Origin: Trichosphaerium sp. ATCC 40318
Taxonomy: Eukaryota > Discosea > Flabellinia > Trichosidae
DNA length: 64,000 nucleotides
Direction: 5' to 3'
Assembly (NCBI GenBank): GCA_038496445.1
Contig: JALMLS010000552.1
Location: 62,001 to 126,000 of the forward strand
Position numbers and translations under genes: made by a program. The notes beneath the pieces were generated by a model. The model saw only the letters and a list, made by a program, of their open reading frames with translations, ran no database searches and was not told where the DNA came from. Positions within the stretch are counted from its first letter, which is position 1. Each line of letters opens with the position of its first letter. Of this stretch, positions 46,391-57,313 are shown piece by piece.

Positions 46391-47641
46391 ATGCGTAGAG
46401 CAACAATAATACCAAGCGAATGCTTTTCATCATTATTTACAGCGATGGGAATTTGGTTGACTCCCTGTAAATCTCGTCAAAGGCCATCAACAGCTACTGC
46501 TTTGAAACGTCTTCCGGTGCCAAAGAAGAAGATGACTAGCTACAAAAGCAAGAACCAGCCAGATAACAGTACGTTATATCCACGTGATTGTTCACAGTTT
46601 AGTTCTGTTTACGGTTGTTTTAGAATCTCAAAGGTCAACTGGGCCAAATGTAACCTGTACGTCTTTACTCTCATTTTACAAACATTTGTAAACGGTTTCA
46701 TTAACGACTTTAGTTTCGCCACCCCAAACCCTACCAAACAGACGCACACAAAGGAATAGAAGCCATTTCCAGGCTTTTAAGTACGTACATTTTTTATTTA
46801 GTTTTCAACCTGTCACTTTTTTTTTGAACTTTTCGTTAACGTTGGTTAGCTTTACACGCTCAATTGTTGACAAGAGCGGAAATCGCCGCTTCGGGCCTCA
46901 TAAAATGCGTGTTGGGAGTTTAAACTCTTCGTGTTTCACGAAAGTAACGAGAGTTCTATGCGATCTCTTTGATAAGTTACTTTACACAGCTAACTGTGAT
47001 CATGAGTGGGAAGGCGATTACAGCCTTATTAGAGATATTTCCGGTTGGAACAACTTTCTGGCGAAAAGTTCCAATTGGGAGCTGTTCAAACGGAAGTTTG
47101 GTATTTATAGAGACCAATTCCGATTCTCAGAGAACATCCGGTGTCTGGTTGGATATAGAAACATGGTTGCGCATGATGATCAAAAACCACTTTCTCAAGA
47201 TCTACCAACTGTTCTACTTGCAAAAATCGTTATTGACTCTGTCGAGTATGTCCGCAAGTGCTTCAGAATTCTAAGATGTAATCCTCCGAAGGAATTACAA
47301 GGAAACATCATTGAAGGTACGTACTGAGGTCTTCTTTCGTTTCTTTCTGATTTTATTCTGTAGCTTGTATGAATGAAATTATAGAAGAGTATAACATGCT
47401 AACTGGTAACAACACCGCGTTGAAAACAGAAGGAAACGATTTGAACAAACACAGAATGCAAAATCTTGTGAAAAATAATAGAGAAAAAACTGCGATTATT
47501 AGCCAACAAAAGCAGAAGCTCAAGGCTAAAGAGTGCGAAATTGCAGGCTTGAAGCTTTCTATCACCAGAAAGCTTGAAACAAAGAAAAGAAAAAGAGAGG
47601 AGGAAGAAGAAACGAAGAAGAAAAAAAAAGAAAAATTCTAA
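46391..47641 (+). CDS. HEPN-like domain protein with coiled coil and basic tail
   Basis: Exons: 46391 to a GTACGT donor near 46569, a short exon (A-H-K-G-I-E-A-I-S-R-L-L), the main exon from about 46847, and a last exon after CTGTAG near 47362; TAA 47639-47641. The main exon encodes an all-alpha domain of ~140 residues ending G-Y-R-N-M-V-A-H-D-D. Its R-x4-H is the HEPN ribonuclease motif in the form R-N-x-x-A-H typical of Swt1-type HEPN domains. The last exon is a coiled coil (K-T-A-I-I-S-Q-Q-K-Q-K-L-K-A-K-E) with a K/E-rich tail resembling a nuclear signal. HEPN domains can cut RNA or bind nucleotides. The assignment rests on the motif and helical context, so it is tentative. Confidence 0.6.
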
Positions 47642-48017
47642 GAAGACATTCTTTTAGAGTGTAGAGCCTTGTTGCTCTTTCATCTTTTCTTGTTACTCAA
47701 GTAACGATCTTGTACATATATCAGTGTAGTAATAGATGTATATTTTTCCAACTTGGTTGTGTTAGCTTTGCTAAATCAGGGCATTGCAATTTCTGGTTTT
47801 TTCGCAAAGTTGCTTCTGTTTCACAGATTGTACCAAGTCTTTTCTATTGTGTTTCTCTGTATTCAATTTCCTCACGCACGAGTACTACAGAAACGCTAAA
47901 ACTCTGAATTCTAGTCAAAATCAGACTTTACGAAAATAAACTGGAACTCTACAAATTAGCTGTAACTCATCGCGAAGCATCTCATTACGTGTAAAACACT
48001 CTTGAACACAAACTACA
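47642..48017. other. Intergenic, nothing recognised
   Basis: AT-rich spacer; frames here are short and without recognisable features. Confidence 0.5.
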
Positions 48018-48953
48018 ATGGAAGTGCTACAAAACGATACCAAAGCCAAACGATGTTTCTCAGACAACTGCGTAGTCATGTATCCTTTCCTGGACCACAT
48101 AAACAATGATATGTTCAATGTAATCGTCAGTATGGTGCTATTAGATGAAGCACCAGCTGTAGCGCTTTTAAAAGCTACAAACAAACGTATCTATCAACGT
48201 ATAGCGTCCAATCAAACTTTTACGCCCGATAAGCTTAAAGAAATCGCATTTCTTCAAATACTCAACCCTGACCGTGAAACATACCTAAAAGTACTTGAAT
48301 CAGTACAACGAGGCAAGTACAGAGTGTTTTGCTCCAATCAAGAAAAAACAAGCCTTATCTCGTTTTCTTCGATTTATGAATCTCTCTCAACTCCTAGACT
48401 ATTCGGTATGGGCATTAACGCAATTGCTGCTATCACATCAGAAGATACAAAAAAGGACTTACCTTGGCCAAACTCGATTTTTTGTGAAGACTGTTTGGAA
48501 CTAAGGGGCGATGGAATAGATGGTTTTCGTACCTTTGCCGCTGCACGTGTACTTGATAAGAATGTTTGTAGTAGACATATTAACCACAAGGAAGCGTTTA
48601 CTCCTCTTGTATGTGCGACCTGTAGCTTGGGAGATGCTATATTTGAATGGGAAGGAAAGAACTATTGTTCGAAATGTATGATAAAAGGACCAGTTCGTTC
48701 ATTGAAATATATTGTACATCATAAGGTTTTTGACAAGGATGAGAGCCCAGAAGATGTTGAATCAAACATACCTGGAGTGTATACTATTGATAAAGATAAT
48801 CCAGAGCTTGGTGTGGAACATTTAGATGATGAAATGAAAGCAAAAGTCGCAGATCCTAACAGCTTTGTGTTTTACATTCAGAAGGTACATGAAACCTTCT
48901 ATAATTGTCAGCCTTTTAGATGTTGTTGCCTATGGATCCTTGGATGGGATTAA
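48018..48953 (+). CDS. F-box-like / Cys-rich zinc protein, intact paralogue
   Basis: A clean 311-codon exon. Residues ~25-60 look like an F-box (M-Y-P-F-L-D-H-I-N-N-D-M-F-N-V-I-V), with K-A-T-N-K-R-I-Y-Q-R-I after it. Three Cys/His clusters follow: F-C-E-D-C-L, V-C-S-R-H-I-N-H and C-A-T-C-S-L with Y-C-S-K-C-M. This spacing could bind two zinc ions. The end C-C-C-L-W-I-L-G-W-D is invariant among the paralogues and could be acylated or buried. I do not recognise the family. Paralogues lie at 37464 (in-frame stop), 54479 (intact) and as two C-terminal relics. Possible role: F-box adaptor reading a zinc-finger-bound ligand (inference). Confidence 0.75.
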   Translation: MEVLQNDTKAKRCFSDNCVVMYPFLDHINNDMFNVIVSMVLLDEAPAVALLKATNKRIYQRIASNQTFTPDKLKEIAFLQILNPDRETYLKVLESVQRGKYRVFCSNQEKTSLISFSSIYESLSTPRLFGMGINAIAAITSEDTKKDLPWPNSIFCEDCLELRGDGIDGFRTFAAARVLDKNVCSRHINHKEAFTPLVCATCSLGDAIFEWEGKNYCSKCMIKGPVRSLKYIVHHKVFDKDESPEDVESNIPGVYTIDKDNPELGVEHLDDEMKAKVADPNSFVFYIQKVHETFYNCQPFRCCCLWILGWD

Positions 48954-49222
48954 ATACTCTTCCTAGTTGCTTGGGGATAATACTAACTATATAATAAATA
49001 CGTTACAAACACATTTCTGTTTTTTTTCGTGTTTGTTATTTTAAGCAATTGATTAGGCTGTAAGCGTTGACAATATGTCAACGTGGAAAGAGCAATAATC
49101 ACCTAATAAAAAAGAAGACATTCAATGCATAGTACATTCTTGCTTGATGCAGTTAAAATTAGAGTAGTGACCTTAAACTGTTAGAGAAAAAAGCTTTATT
49201 AAAGATTGTTTTACCAAACCGT

Positions 49223-49397
49223 TTACACATCCCATCCGAGAATCCAAAGGCAAACACAATCAAAGCCATCATGGAAATATACATCTGTTTCTATGTGTTG
49301 AATACAGAATCAAAACTATTAGGATCAGCCAGTTTCTCTTGTGTTTCGTAATCTAAATTGTCCACAGCAAGCCGTGTGTCATTTCGTCGTTGCCTAA
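49223..49397 (-). pseudogene. C-terminal relic of the 37464-type F-box-like/zinc gene
   Basis: On the minus strand it encodes D-T-R-L-A-V-D-N-L, L-A-D-P-N-S-F and C-L-W-I-L-G-W-D-V with stop. It is closest to the end of the gene at 37464 and carries small indels. It is tail-to-tail with the gene ending at 48953; the spacer between them is similar to 38370-38625 in reverse. Confidence 0.75.
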
Positions 49398-49423
49398 CCC
49401 ATTTTGTAGTTTTATCTAATGTA

Positions 49424-50193
49424 TTGTATGTTTCATTCAAGTTTTACTAATATTTTCTAGAAAGTGAGTTTTTAGCACTTTTAGCAGATCTAGCAAGATC
49501 TGACACTTCTGTCAAATGGTGTAGATCTATCACAATGTGAACTATTTGTGTTACAATGTTGTCCTTCATTGTATGACTTAGGTACCTTACGGTAAGTGAT
49601 AGCAAAATTTTCAATGTAAGTTTCAACAGACCATGGAAGATGATCGCAGTATTTTTACCTACGCCAACTGTACACGGTACGATCAAACCACAGAGGTGTT
49701 CAATGCGCTAAAAGCGAATTAAAAAGGTATGATGTCCTACAAAGCTATCGCATTACCGCCAAACACGGTATGAATGCCTCAAACACTGTTTGCTGTATGT
49801 TTTGCTTCAAAAAATCAACGTACGTGTATAACTTACTAGCGCTACGCTAGCGCCTACCCCACGCTAACAGAAGCGCTATGGTAGCATCCAAGCAGCAATG
49901 AAGGTGTAACAACGTCAAAACCGCCCCAAAACACCGCCAGCGTTGCTGTAGGCTTTGTAAACGCCGCTAGGCGTCAAATATGTAAATAAAAAAGTTTGCT
50001 CTGGGGTTTGTTAAATCACGTGGTTTGAAACGGTTGGATTCACTGGACAGGCGTGAGGGTAGATCACATTTAAAAAAATGACAATTTGCAAGATCTGTCA
50101 GAAGTCAAATCCGTCAGATCTGACAGATCGGGCAGAAACTGGATTTTTTTTGCTAAAAGTCAGTCTGTCTCAAAACTTGAATGAAACAGACAA
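49424..50193. mobile_element. TA-flanked terminal-inverted-repeat element, copy 2 (longest)
   Basis: Both ends carry GTTTCATTCAAGTTTT in inverted orientation; the inverted repeat extends to 22 bp with one mismatch, and TA flanks each side (49422-49423, 50194-50195). Subterminal copies of CTGTCAGA and GTCAGATCTGACAG form a palindrome near 50095-50130. No transposase frame. TA targets suit Tc1/mariner-type or similar transposases. Confidence 0.75.
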
Positions 50194-50385
50194 TATGTGA
50201 TGTACCTGATTGCACGCCATCGCAAGATTTCCATATTGTCCGTATGTATGCTATACGCAATAAGGTTAGTTAGTTAGTGTCATATTCCTAAACGCACTTT
50301 AATATTCAAGAATTCAACGAAAACCTTATTGTATTTTTAGGAAGCTTGCTTATTATTCCTTTGTTCAACAAAATACTGACGCGCC

Positions 50386-50828
50386 ATGCTAACAATACTT
50401 GTATTTGTAATATTAACTACAGCACAGTTATGCTATTCATTGGAGGTTCCACGTAATGAAACTACCTATTGTCACCAACTATCAAAAAACACGTGCTACA
50501 AAACTGGAGGCTGTTTTTACTGCAGGTTTGTCAACCACGTGTCATTAAATATTCCTAAAGGCTATTAGTCAACGGCAAAAGTGTTTATATACTTATGAAA
50601 ATTGTAACACATTAAGTAAGCAATATAACTAAGTACGAAGAACTCTAACTTGCTTTAGATCTTGATATTTTCTTTGAACTTGGTTTCGGACTGATATGTA
50701 TTGTGTTTCTTACTGGTTTATGTATTTGGGCTTGTTGTTGTAAAAGATGTCGCGACAAATACTTTGGAGCCAAGCCTGCAGTGGAGGTTCCCATTATTTC
50801 GCCAAGTACTATTTTTTCCTTAATTTAA
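50386..50828 (+). CDS. Short type I membrane protein with Cys-rich juxtamembrane region
   Basis: The ATG at 50386 begins a signal peptide (M-L-T-I-L-V-F-V-I-L-T-T-A-Q-L-C-Y-S) and a short ectodomain with four Cys (Y-C-H-Q, N-T-C-Y, G-G-C-F-Y-C). An intron follows near 50527. The second exon after TTTAG near 50659 encodes a membrane helix (F-G-L-I-C-I-V-F-L-T-G-L-C-I-W-A) ending in C-C-C-K-R-C, a likely palmitoylation patch, and a short cytoplasmic tail; TAA 50826-50828. The exact phase of the join is unresolved. About 110 residues. No family is recognised. Confidence 0.5.
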
Positions 50829-51476
50829 TCTGACTTGGTATAAATGTTCTCTTACACTATGTTCAGGCAGCGGTAGTATTAATTCTAAAACGTTGTACCA
50901 TTAACGATGTTAAATAAAGTGTTGCCTTGATGGATGTTTGTTATTACTGATTGCATGGTATACTTCACCTGGTCCGGCCGTTCAAGTACTTGAAGTTACG
51001 ACACTACTAGAGAAGATATTTCACATCAACTGCAAAGATCCACTAATTGAGCCCCAGCTTCTCAACAGGTTCAATAAGAAGCGAAGTACCAGAACCATCA
51101 TTGTCGAGGGATAATGTCGCCTAAAACTGGGATCCTGAGAGGATGGGGTGACACCGTAAGTGATAGACTGTAGGCAGATAACGCGAAGTAAAAAGCAACA
51201 CAACCAATTAAATGTTCATTTTATCAAGGTGCAAGCACCAATATCGTACCGGGGTACTGCCAAAGTTAAACTATATTTGTGCTTGATGATTCATACAACG
51301 CGTTCAGCTAGTGCTTGTGGTTGTGTAGACGAGAGTACGAATAATAAGTTCTGCTTGTAAGAACTTTAGATAATAAGCTTTCAGTTCAAAAAAAGGTAAA
51401 AGAAAGCTGTTTATTTCGCACACAACTTGTTTCAATTTATGTGTTACTCCTCGATCAGTAGTTAAGATCTGTTATT
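50829..51476. other. Intergenic, nothing recognised
   Basis: Spacer between the convergent membrane-protein and Rac genes. Confidence 0.5.
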
Positions 51477-52589
51477 TCACATGACAACACAACTTGTTTT
51501 TTCTGGAGGGTTAAAGTATGGACTATTCGACATCGCTACGAGTATTGCTTCATCGAACGCTACAAAAAGGGAACAGAAAGTTAGTATCACTCATGGCTTT
51601 TTGAAGAAATAAGCCGAATGTAAGACCACTCATGACACATACCTGCTTTTAAACCATCTTGAGTAAGAGCGCTACATTCCACATAAGACATAGCCTTAAT
51701 ACAGATAATCAGTGTGTTGCAGAGTAAAAGACATTAAAAAACTTACACCAATTTCTTTTGCGACCTTTTCACCTTCTTCTCTTGGTATACAATCGTATGG
51801 AGTTCCATCACTCTTTAGTGTTGTTCGTAAATCCATTTTAAGACCTGCAAGAACAATAGGTGTATCTGGGCAATGATGTCGCACTTCTGGTTGCCACTAC
51901 ATGTCATTAATTAATAACACCGAAATAATATAATGTAGAAAAAACAACCTAACAAAGAAAGATCATTGAAGGTTTAGATATACCTTGGAAACAACATTAC
52001 TAAGACTAGTCTTTGATACGACGCTGAAGCATATAAGAAAGACATCAGTTTGCTAAAAAAAATCACGTGAGAAGAAAATCTATTAATAAAAACAAGCTGC
52101 CAAAAAAAAGCGAAACATTCAAAGTAAAATAGTAAGTCTTACAGGATAGCTCAAAGGTCTCAATCTGTCGTAATCCTCAGGACCTGCTGTATCCCATAAA
52201 CCTTGGAAAAAATGTCAGTCACAAGTATGCAGAAAGTTATAAAGTACAAAAAGATACAACGAACCTAATTGGAAAGGCTTGCCCGAAACCATTACATTTG
52301 CGCTAAAAAATAATGTCAATTTTTCTTTTGCACTTTTTTTTCGGTTTTTCTCCAAGCGAGTCGCCTCATTACCTGTAATTATCGAATACTGTCGGTACTA
52401 AGCTAGTATGAGCATCAAAAATGATAAATAAGCCGTACCGTATTCGCTAGGGAAAGCATTGGTTGTATAGCTTATAAGCATGCATGTTTTACCTGAATAA
52501 ACACATATTAGCGTTAACGAGTACCTCTTCGCTGTTTACGACATACCAACTGCTCCATCTCCGTTAACAACGAGTTTGATATTCTGCAT
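51477..52589 (-). CDS. Rac/Rho-family GTPase with Gln61-to-Pro substitution
   Basis: Nine short exons join cleanly from the ATG 52587-52589 ([14 protein letters not shown]) to a TGA 51477-51479. Motifs: P-loop G-D-G-A-V-G-K-T, switch I P-T-V-F-D-N-Y, switch [19 protein letters not shown], base motif L-K-M-D (usually T-K-L-D), C-S-A-L near the end and the CAAX box C-V-V-M. Length and sequence are Rac-like, including the R-E-E-G insert region. The Gln needed for GTP hydrolysis (Rac1 position 61) is CCT, Pro; this is visible in the exon near 52185. It should be prenylated and membrane-bound. Whether it cycles normally is doubtful. Confidence 0.9.
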
Positions 52590-54478
52590 TACCTGTTTGA
52601 TGTGTTATTGAGTGAATAAGGGCTTTTGAGCGCGTTAGCCTAAAAAGCGAAAATAGTTAAGTTTTCATAATTATCAATTTTAAGTGCCTATGGCATCTTT
52701 TTTATTTTCAAACAAGTAATCTTAAGCACAAATTGCACCTTGTCTCAAAACCGTCTTTAGGTTTCACATGACACTCTCATTTCGCCTAAAAAGCAATTTT
52801 GTTTTTTGCGGTTTTGAAAATTTTCGAGTTTTCTGAGATCCTCAGGTGTAGGATGACGTGTATGTACGAAGTGTACAGTTGACTAGTTAACAGAAGAATA
52901 TTGATATTGTGGTGTACAAATAGCTCAATCTACTGGTTTGTAACACGTGATTTTAAACACCAAAAATACATCGTGTTGTTTTCGCTTTTAATTTATGTTT
53001 ACAAGCCGACACTAGCTTGATGCTTATTTGGCTTTTCCGTGGACGTTTTCGCGTTACTATAGTTTGGTGTTGTGAGTTTGCTCGTGGTAGCGCTTACTTG
53101 TAAATTGTTTACGCACAAGTTTTCTTCTCCGATTAACATCCTGCTAAACAGTAGCGTTTATGGGCACCCATGCAAAATACATAGTATTTTGCTTATCTAG
53201 TGCAGGCAAAATGGCCAAAATCTCAGTCAATCTCTGTCAACAAACTCTTTCGAAACATTGTCACAAAATGACAGCTATCTGACCCTGAACTAGCTCAATA
53301 TTATGTGCTGCGGACGAGCGCATATTCAGTACCTGTGCCTACGTATAACACTGTGCCTTTTCCACCATTCAAACAAACATCTCGCTCATTCTGGAGCGAG
53401 TGTAATTCTCGCATTATCCTACACCCTTGCATTGTAAGAGATGTTGTAACGCTTGTGTAAGTAGTTAAATCTGTTTATTACATGAACGTGTTACAAGGTC
53501 TTTTATGAGCGTTTCTAGTAAGTGAGTGTATCTCGTGGCGTGTGAAACATCCTGAATAGACTTCGAGTGGCTTCGTGAACAAGTTTCGTGATAATAACAT
53601 CCCAATAGACTATAGGCATCGATAATGGTTTACATAGTCTACACGAAGCATCACGGAGCCAATATGTGAACGATTAGTAAAATACAAGAACCTAGAATTA
53701 GCGAATAAGGAAAGAGTTGGAGCGTGAAGCATTCACAGAACAATAACCAATAAGCCATGAATATATAGGTGTAAGCTATCTAAGTGATCACGTGACGCAT
53801 GTATATGACATGCATATACGGTTTTTTAGCTGGAGTGTTCTATCCTGTTGTAGTTCCTTTTTTGCACGCTATTATATATTTGTGCCAAGAGATGAGCGAA
53901 CTGGCGTTAATCAAAGAGAGTACGATCAACCAACCCTAGTTCCTACGAAGGAACTACCTTATTTTTACTACACAAATTATGTTTTAACGTTGAACCGTGC
54001 ACGACCGCTTTTACTGTCAAGTGTTTTGCAAAACTTGGTATATACTTTCGGTCAGATTTTGCCTTGAGTGGAGCACAGCCCGACCAAAAGCCAACCCTAT
54101 TTGCTTGTGTGCTAATTTTAAAAAAACGAAAAGGGTTGCTAACACTCATGTATTGTGAACGTAAAGCTAACTATATCTTAGTATCGGAGGCTGCATTGGA
54201 GGTTGCATAGTTATCACTATTATATTGTTTTCCGGTTTATTTTGGTTGTTTTAGAATTGGAGATCAGACTAATAAACCAGTATTTATCCTTATGCAGCTG
54301 CAGTTGTTTGTTACCAAGGTGGCATATGTTTGTGGTTGTTATTTACACCAACTAAGTTGGCTTGCACCATTACTACGTATTGGTGTTGTTTAAATATTTG
54401 TTCTATAACTTCTTTCTACCATGTGTCTAAATTAAGAAAAAACAAGGAATGTATCAATGGAATGTTTATTTTCTAGTT
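52590..54478. other. Large intergenic region, nothing recognised
   Basis: Nearly 1.9 kb without a credible gene. A 91-codon frame at 53792-54067 has no family signature and starts inside non-coding-like sequence. CACGTG occurs near 52946 and 53788. Confidence 0.5.
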
Positions 54479-55411
54479 TTAATCCCATCCAAGAATCCAC
54501 AGGCAACAACTATCAAAAGGATCATGGTAAAAGAGGTCTTCACGTAGCTTTTGAATACAAAACACAAAGCTATTAGGATCCACAAGTTTTGTTTCCATTT
54601 CATCATCCAAATGTTCTGCAGCAAGAAATTGATCATCCTTATCAATATTATAGAACCCAGGAAGGCTTAATGCACTAGGACTGCTTTCTACAACATTATG
54701 ATGTATCATATACTTCAAAGAACGAACTGGACTTTTTATCATACATTTCGAACAATAGTTCTTTCCTTCCCATTCATATACAGCATCTCCCAAGCTACAT
54801 GTCACACATACAAGGGGAGTAAACGCTTCCTTGTGGTTAATATGTCTACTGCAAACATGTTTATCATGTACAAGTGCGGCAGCAATGGTACGATAACCAT
54901 CTCCAAACACAGGCCTAGGGACAGAAATACAGTCTTTACAAAAAACACTGTTGGGCCAACACATGTAAATCGCTGAGTCAACTGATAGTTTTTTTATAGC
55001 AGTAATTGGATTGATACCCATACCATATGTTCTAGGTGCTGATAGAGACTCATAAATCGAAGAAAACGAGATAAGGCTTGTTCTTCCATGATTGGAGCAA
55101 AACACTCTGTACTTGCCTCTCTGGACTGATTCAAGTACTTTTAGGTATGTTTCACGGTCAGGGTTGAGTATTTGAAGAAATGCGATTTCTTTAAGCTTAT
55201 CGGGCGTAAAAGTCTGATTGGACGCTATACGGTGATAGATACGTTTGTTTGTAGCTTTTAAAAGCGCTACAGCTGGTGCTTCATCTAATAGCACCGTACT
55301 GACGATTACGTTGAACATATCATTGTTTATGTGGTCTAGGAAAGGATACATCGCTAAGTAGTTGTCTGAGAAACATCGTTTGGCTTTGGTTTTTTTCAGT
55401 TGCATTTCCAT
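54479..55411 (-). CDS. F-box-like / Cys-rich zinc protein, intact paralogue
   Basis: The ATG at 55409-55411 (M-E-M-Q-L-K-K-T) opens a clean frame of 310 residues, very similar to the gene at 48018, especially over residues 10-140. It has the same F-box-like start, Cys pairs F-C-K-D-C-I, V-C-S-R-H-I-N-H, C-V-T-C-S-L, Y-C-S-K-C-M, and the same end C-C-L-W-I-L-G-W-D. The middle segment after the second Cys pair differs more than the rest, which hints at changed ligand contacts. It lies on the opposite strand to its paralogues. Function unknown. Confidence 0.75.
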   Translation of the reverse strand: MEMQLKKTKAKRCFSDNYLAMYPFLDHINNDMFNVIVSTVLLDEAPAVALLKATNKRIYHRIASNQTFTPDKLKEIAFLQILNPDRETYLKVLESVQRGKYRVFCSNHGRTSLISFSSIYESLSAPRTYGMGINPITAIKKLSVDSAIYMCWPNSVFCKDCISVPRPVFGDGYRTIAAALVHDKHVCSRHINHKEAFTPLVCVTCSLGDAVYEWEGKNYCSKCMIKSPVRSLKYMIHHNVVESSPSALSLPGFYNIDKDDQFLAAEHLDDEMETKLVDPNSFVFCIQKLREDLFYHDPFDSCCLWILGWD

Positions 55412-56052
55412 GATAGAGTTTGTTCTCAAGGTGTTAAATGCTCGCGGTGAGATGTTTCGAAGTGTTTACCATTGACTTTGCTTGAATTGACGTTAACACG
55501 AGTTTCCCGTCGTAGGTTTACTATTAAATTGAACTTGTTTGTTTTGCGAAATTTTTTCTTATTTTTTTCCCCAGGTGGCCCTGTTGCAGCTTTGGTTTAT
55601 TGCCTGTTTCGAGTTAGTGTATACTCTCTTTCCTATTATACAAGCTATTATAAAGTGACAATGTAAATTGTGGTTTAGTATCTGTCTTATTCAACGTTTT
55701 TTTAAGTGGCATACAAAGTACATCAAGTAACGTTATGCTGCGTCTCAAAACCCTTCCGAATAGACAGATTACATCTGTCTTGTTTCAATTAGTGACTTAA
55801 GCTCCGTAGGTGCATATTACAGATCACCATGAAATACTCGTTGCAGTTTGTCAATGTCACAAGAGCAAGCCCAGTCAAAAGAACAACAGTGTCGCTTAGT
55901 TGCTTGTTTCCGTTTTCTTATCTCTAGTGACTAGCAACACCCAATATATATTTGGCAGTCATAGCATTGAGACCCACACAAGACGTTAACGCACAATTCA
56001 ATGAACAGTTTCCACAACTTTGTGACCAAACAAGTAGTACTATATTTAAATA
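55412..56052. other. Intergenic between divergent genes
   Basis: Shared upstream region of two divergent genes; no frame with recognisable content. Confidence 0.5.
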
Positions 56053-57313
56053 ATGATGGAACCTAGAGATAATTGTTCTATGTGTGGTGTTGGTCTAGCT
56101 CACGCATCTATAAGCGATTGTATTCCATTTGCTCAATGCACAAAGTGCCATGCTTGTATTTGCGGTAAGCATATGCCTGTTTCGCCTACGCCGGCCATAG
56201 AGGTCGATTACGCAGTCGAATCAAAACCACAAACCCATTTCGGACCAAAAACTGCGTACGCGTGTACTCTTACGCATGACATAACGTAAGAAAGGAGTTT
56301 TGCATTACAACGTCGACAGGATGATATAGAACCAACAGAAACGCTTAAAAATACTTGTCTCATTTGCGGAGCAAGCGATACACTATTCGTGCTACGTTTT
56401 AACCGAAAAGAAAATTTAAAACGATGTAAACGTTGCGGAAGGGTATATGATAAACACCATACGTTCGGGTACACTATTTAAACCTCTTTGGCATCCCACG
56501 TTGTACAGATCTTTTCTTTTGTTTAAAAGCCTTCAATCTCCTTTTCACATGGTTTTGTATGGTATTTGCCAAGCGCTATCGCCTATTTTAGCATTTCGCG
56601 TGCAGTTAGACAATAACGTCAAACCGTTTCAAAGAACTTTTTTCTTGAAGGTCACAGCCGCAGAACTTGCTTCATACTACTTTGTTTTTACCTACTCTTA
56701 GATGTTCTCATCACACAGGGATTCTTGAAATACCTTTGGATGAGAATGGTGCTGAAGTATTTGCATCGGGTCTTACAGGTGATTGTTATGATGACACTAT
56801 TTATCCTTGTGCTTATTCTGGTCGTTGGACTTGTTGTGGTGCTTTATCTTCACACAAAACTCTACAAAGTCCTTGGAGAGCTAAGGATAAGTATTTGGCG
56901 GTTACATTTTATGATCCAGATAATGAAATTGGAGTACTACTCTTTTCTTAGGCATATTGCTAACATGCTTTGCCGGTTTTTCATTTCTTAGATTTTTCTC
57001 AAAGTCATTTTATTTTATTGTGACACAGTTCTAGGAATCAGGTTGCGTATTAACTGACCATACAGATGAAGGAGAATTTGGTGTTGAGAGTAAATTACCT
57101 GGTAAGTACTAGTACTCGAAAGTCAGGTTGGGCTGTTTTTTCTAAACTTTTGTAGATGAGTTCAGCGAGCTACCAAAAGACTTTTGGAGAGATCATTCAA
57201 CACATCGTAACTTTGTACCTACATGTAACTGGAATATTGGGACACCGGTAAGGTATCCATCAGGGCCTTGTCCTGAGTCTGTCATTCAAGAAAGAATATT
57301 CAGACATACTTAG
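56053..57313 (+). CDS. Cys/His-rich zinc-finger protein, multi-exon
   Basis: The ATG at 56053 starts M-M-E-P-R-D-N-C-S-M-C-G-V with a second pair C-T-K-C-H-A-C-I-C. A later exon has C-L-I-C-G and C-K-R-C-G-R-V-Y-D-K-H-H-T-F-G, joined in phase 2 to C-S-H-H-T-G-I-L near 56700. Then come Y-S-G-R-W-T-C-C-G-A and the compact segment Y-L-A-V-T-F-Y-D-P-D-N-E-I-G. Two more exons end at TAG 57311-57313. The Cys pairs indicate several zinc knuckles; Y-x-G-x-W-x-C-C-G recalls CHORD-like modules but does not match fully. The splice between 56165 and 56330 is uncertain. Role unknown. Confidence 0.55.

Noticed and set aside
53792-54067. 91-codon plus-strand frame in the large intergenic region.
   Set aside because: No recognisable motif, no paralogue and no splice partners; compatible with chance.
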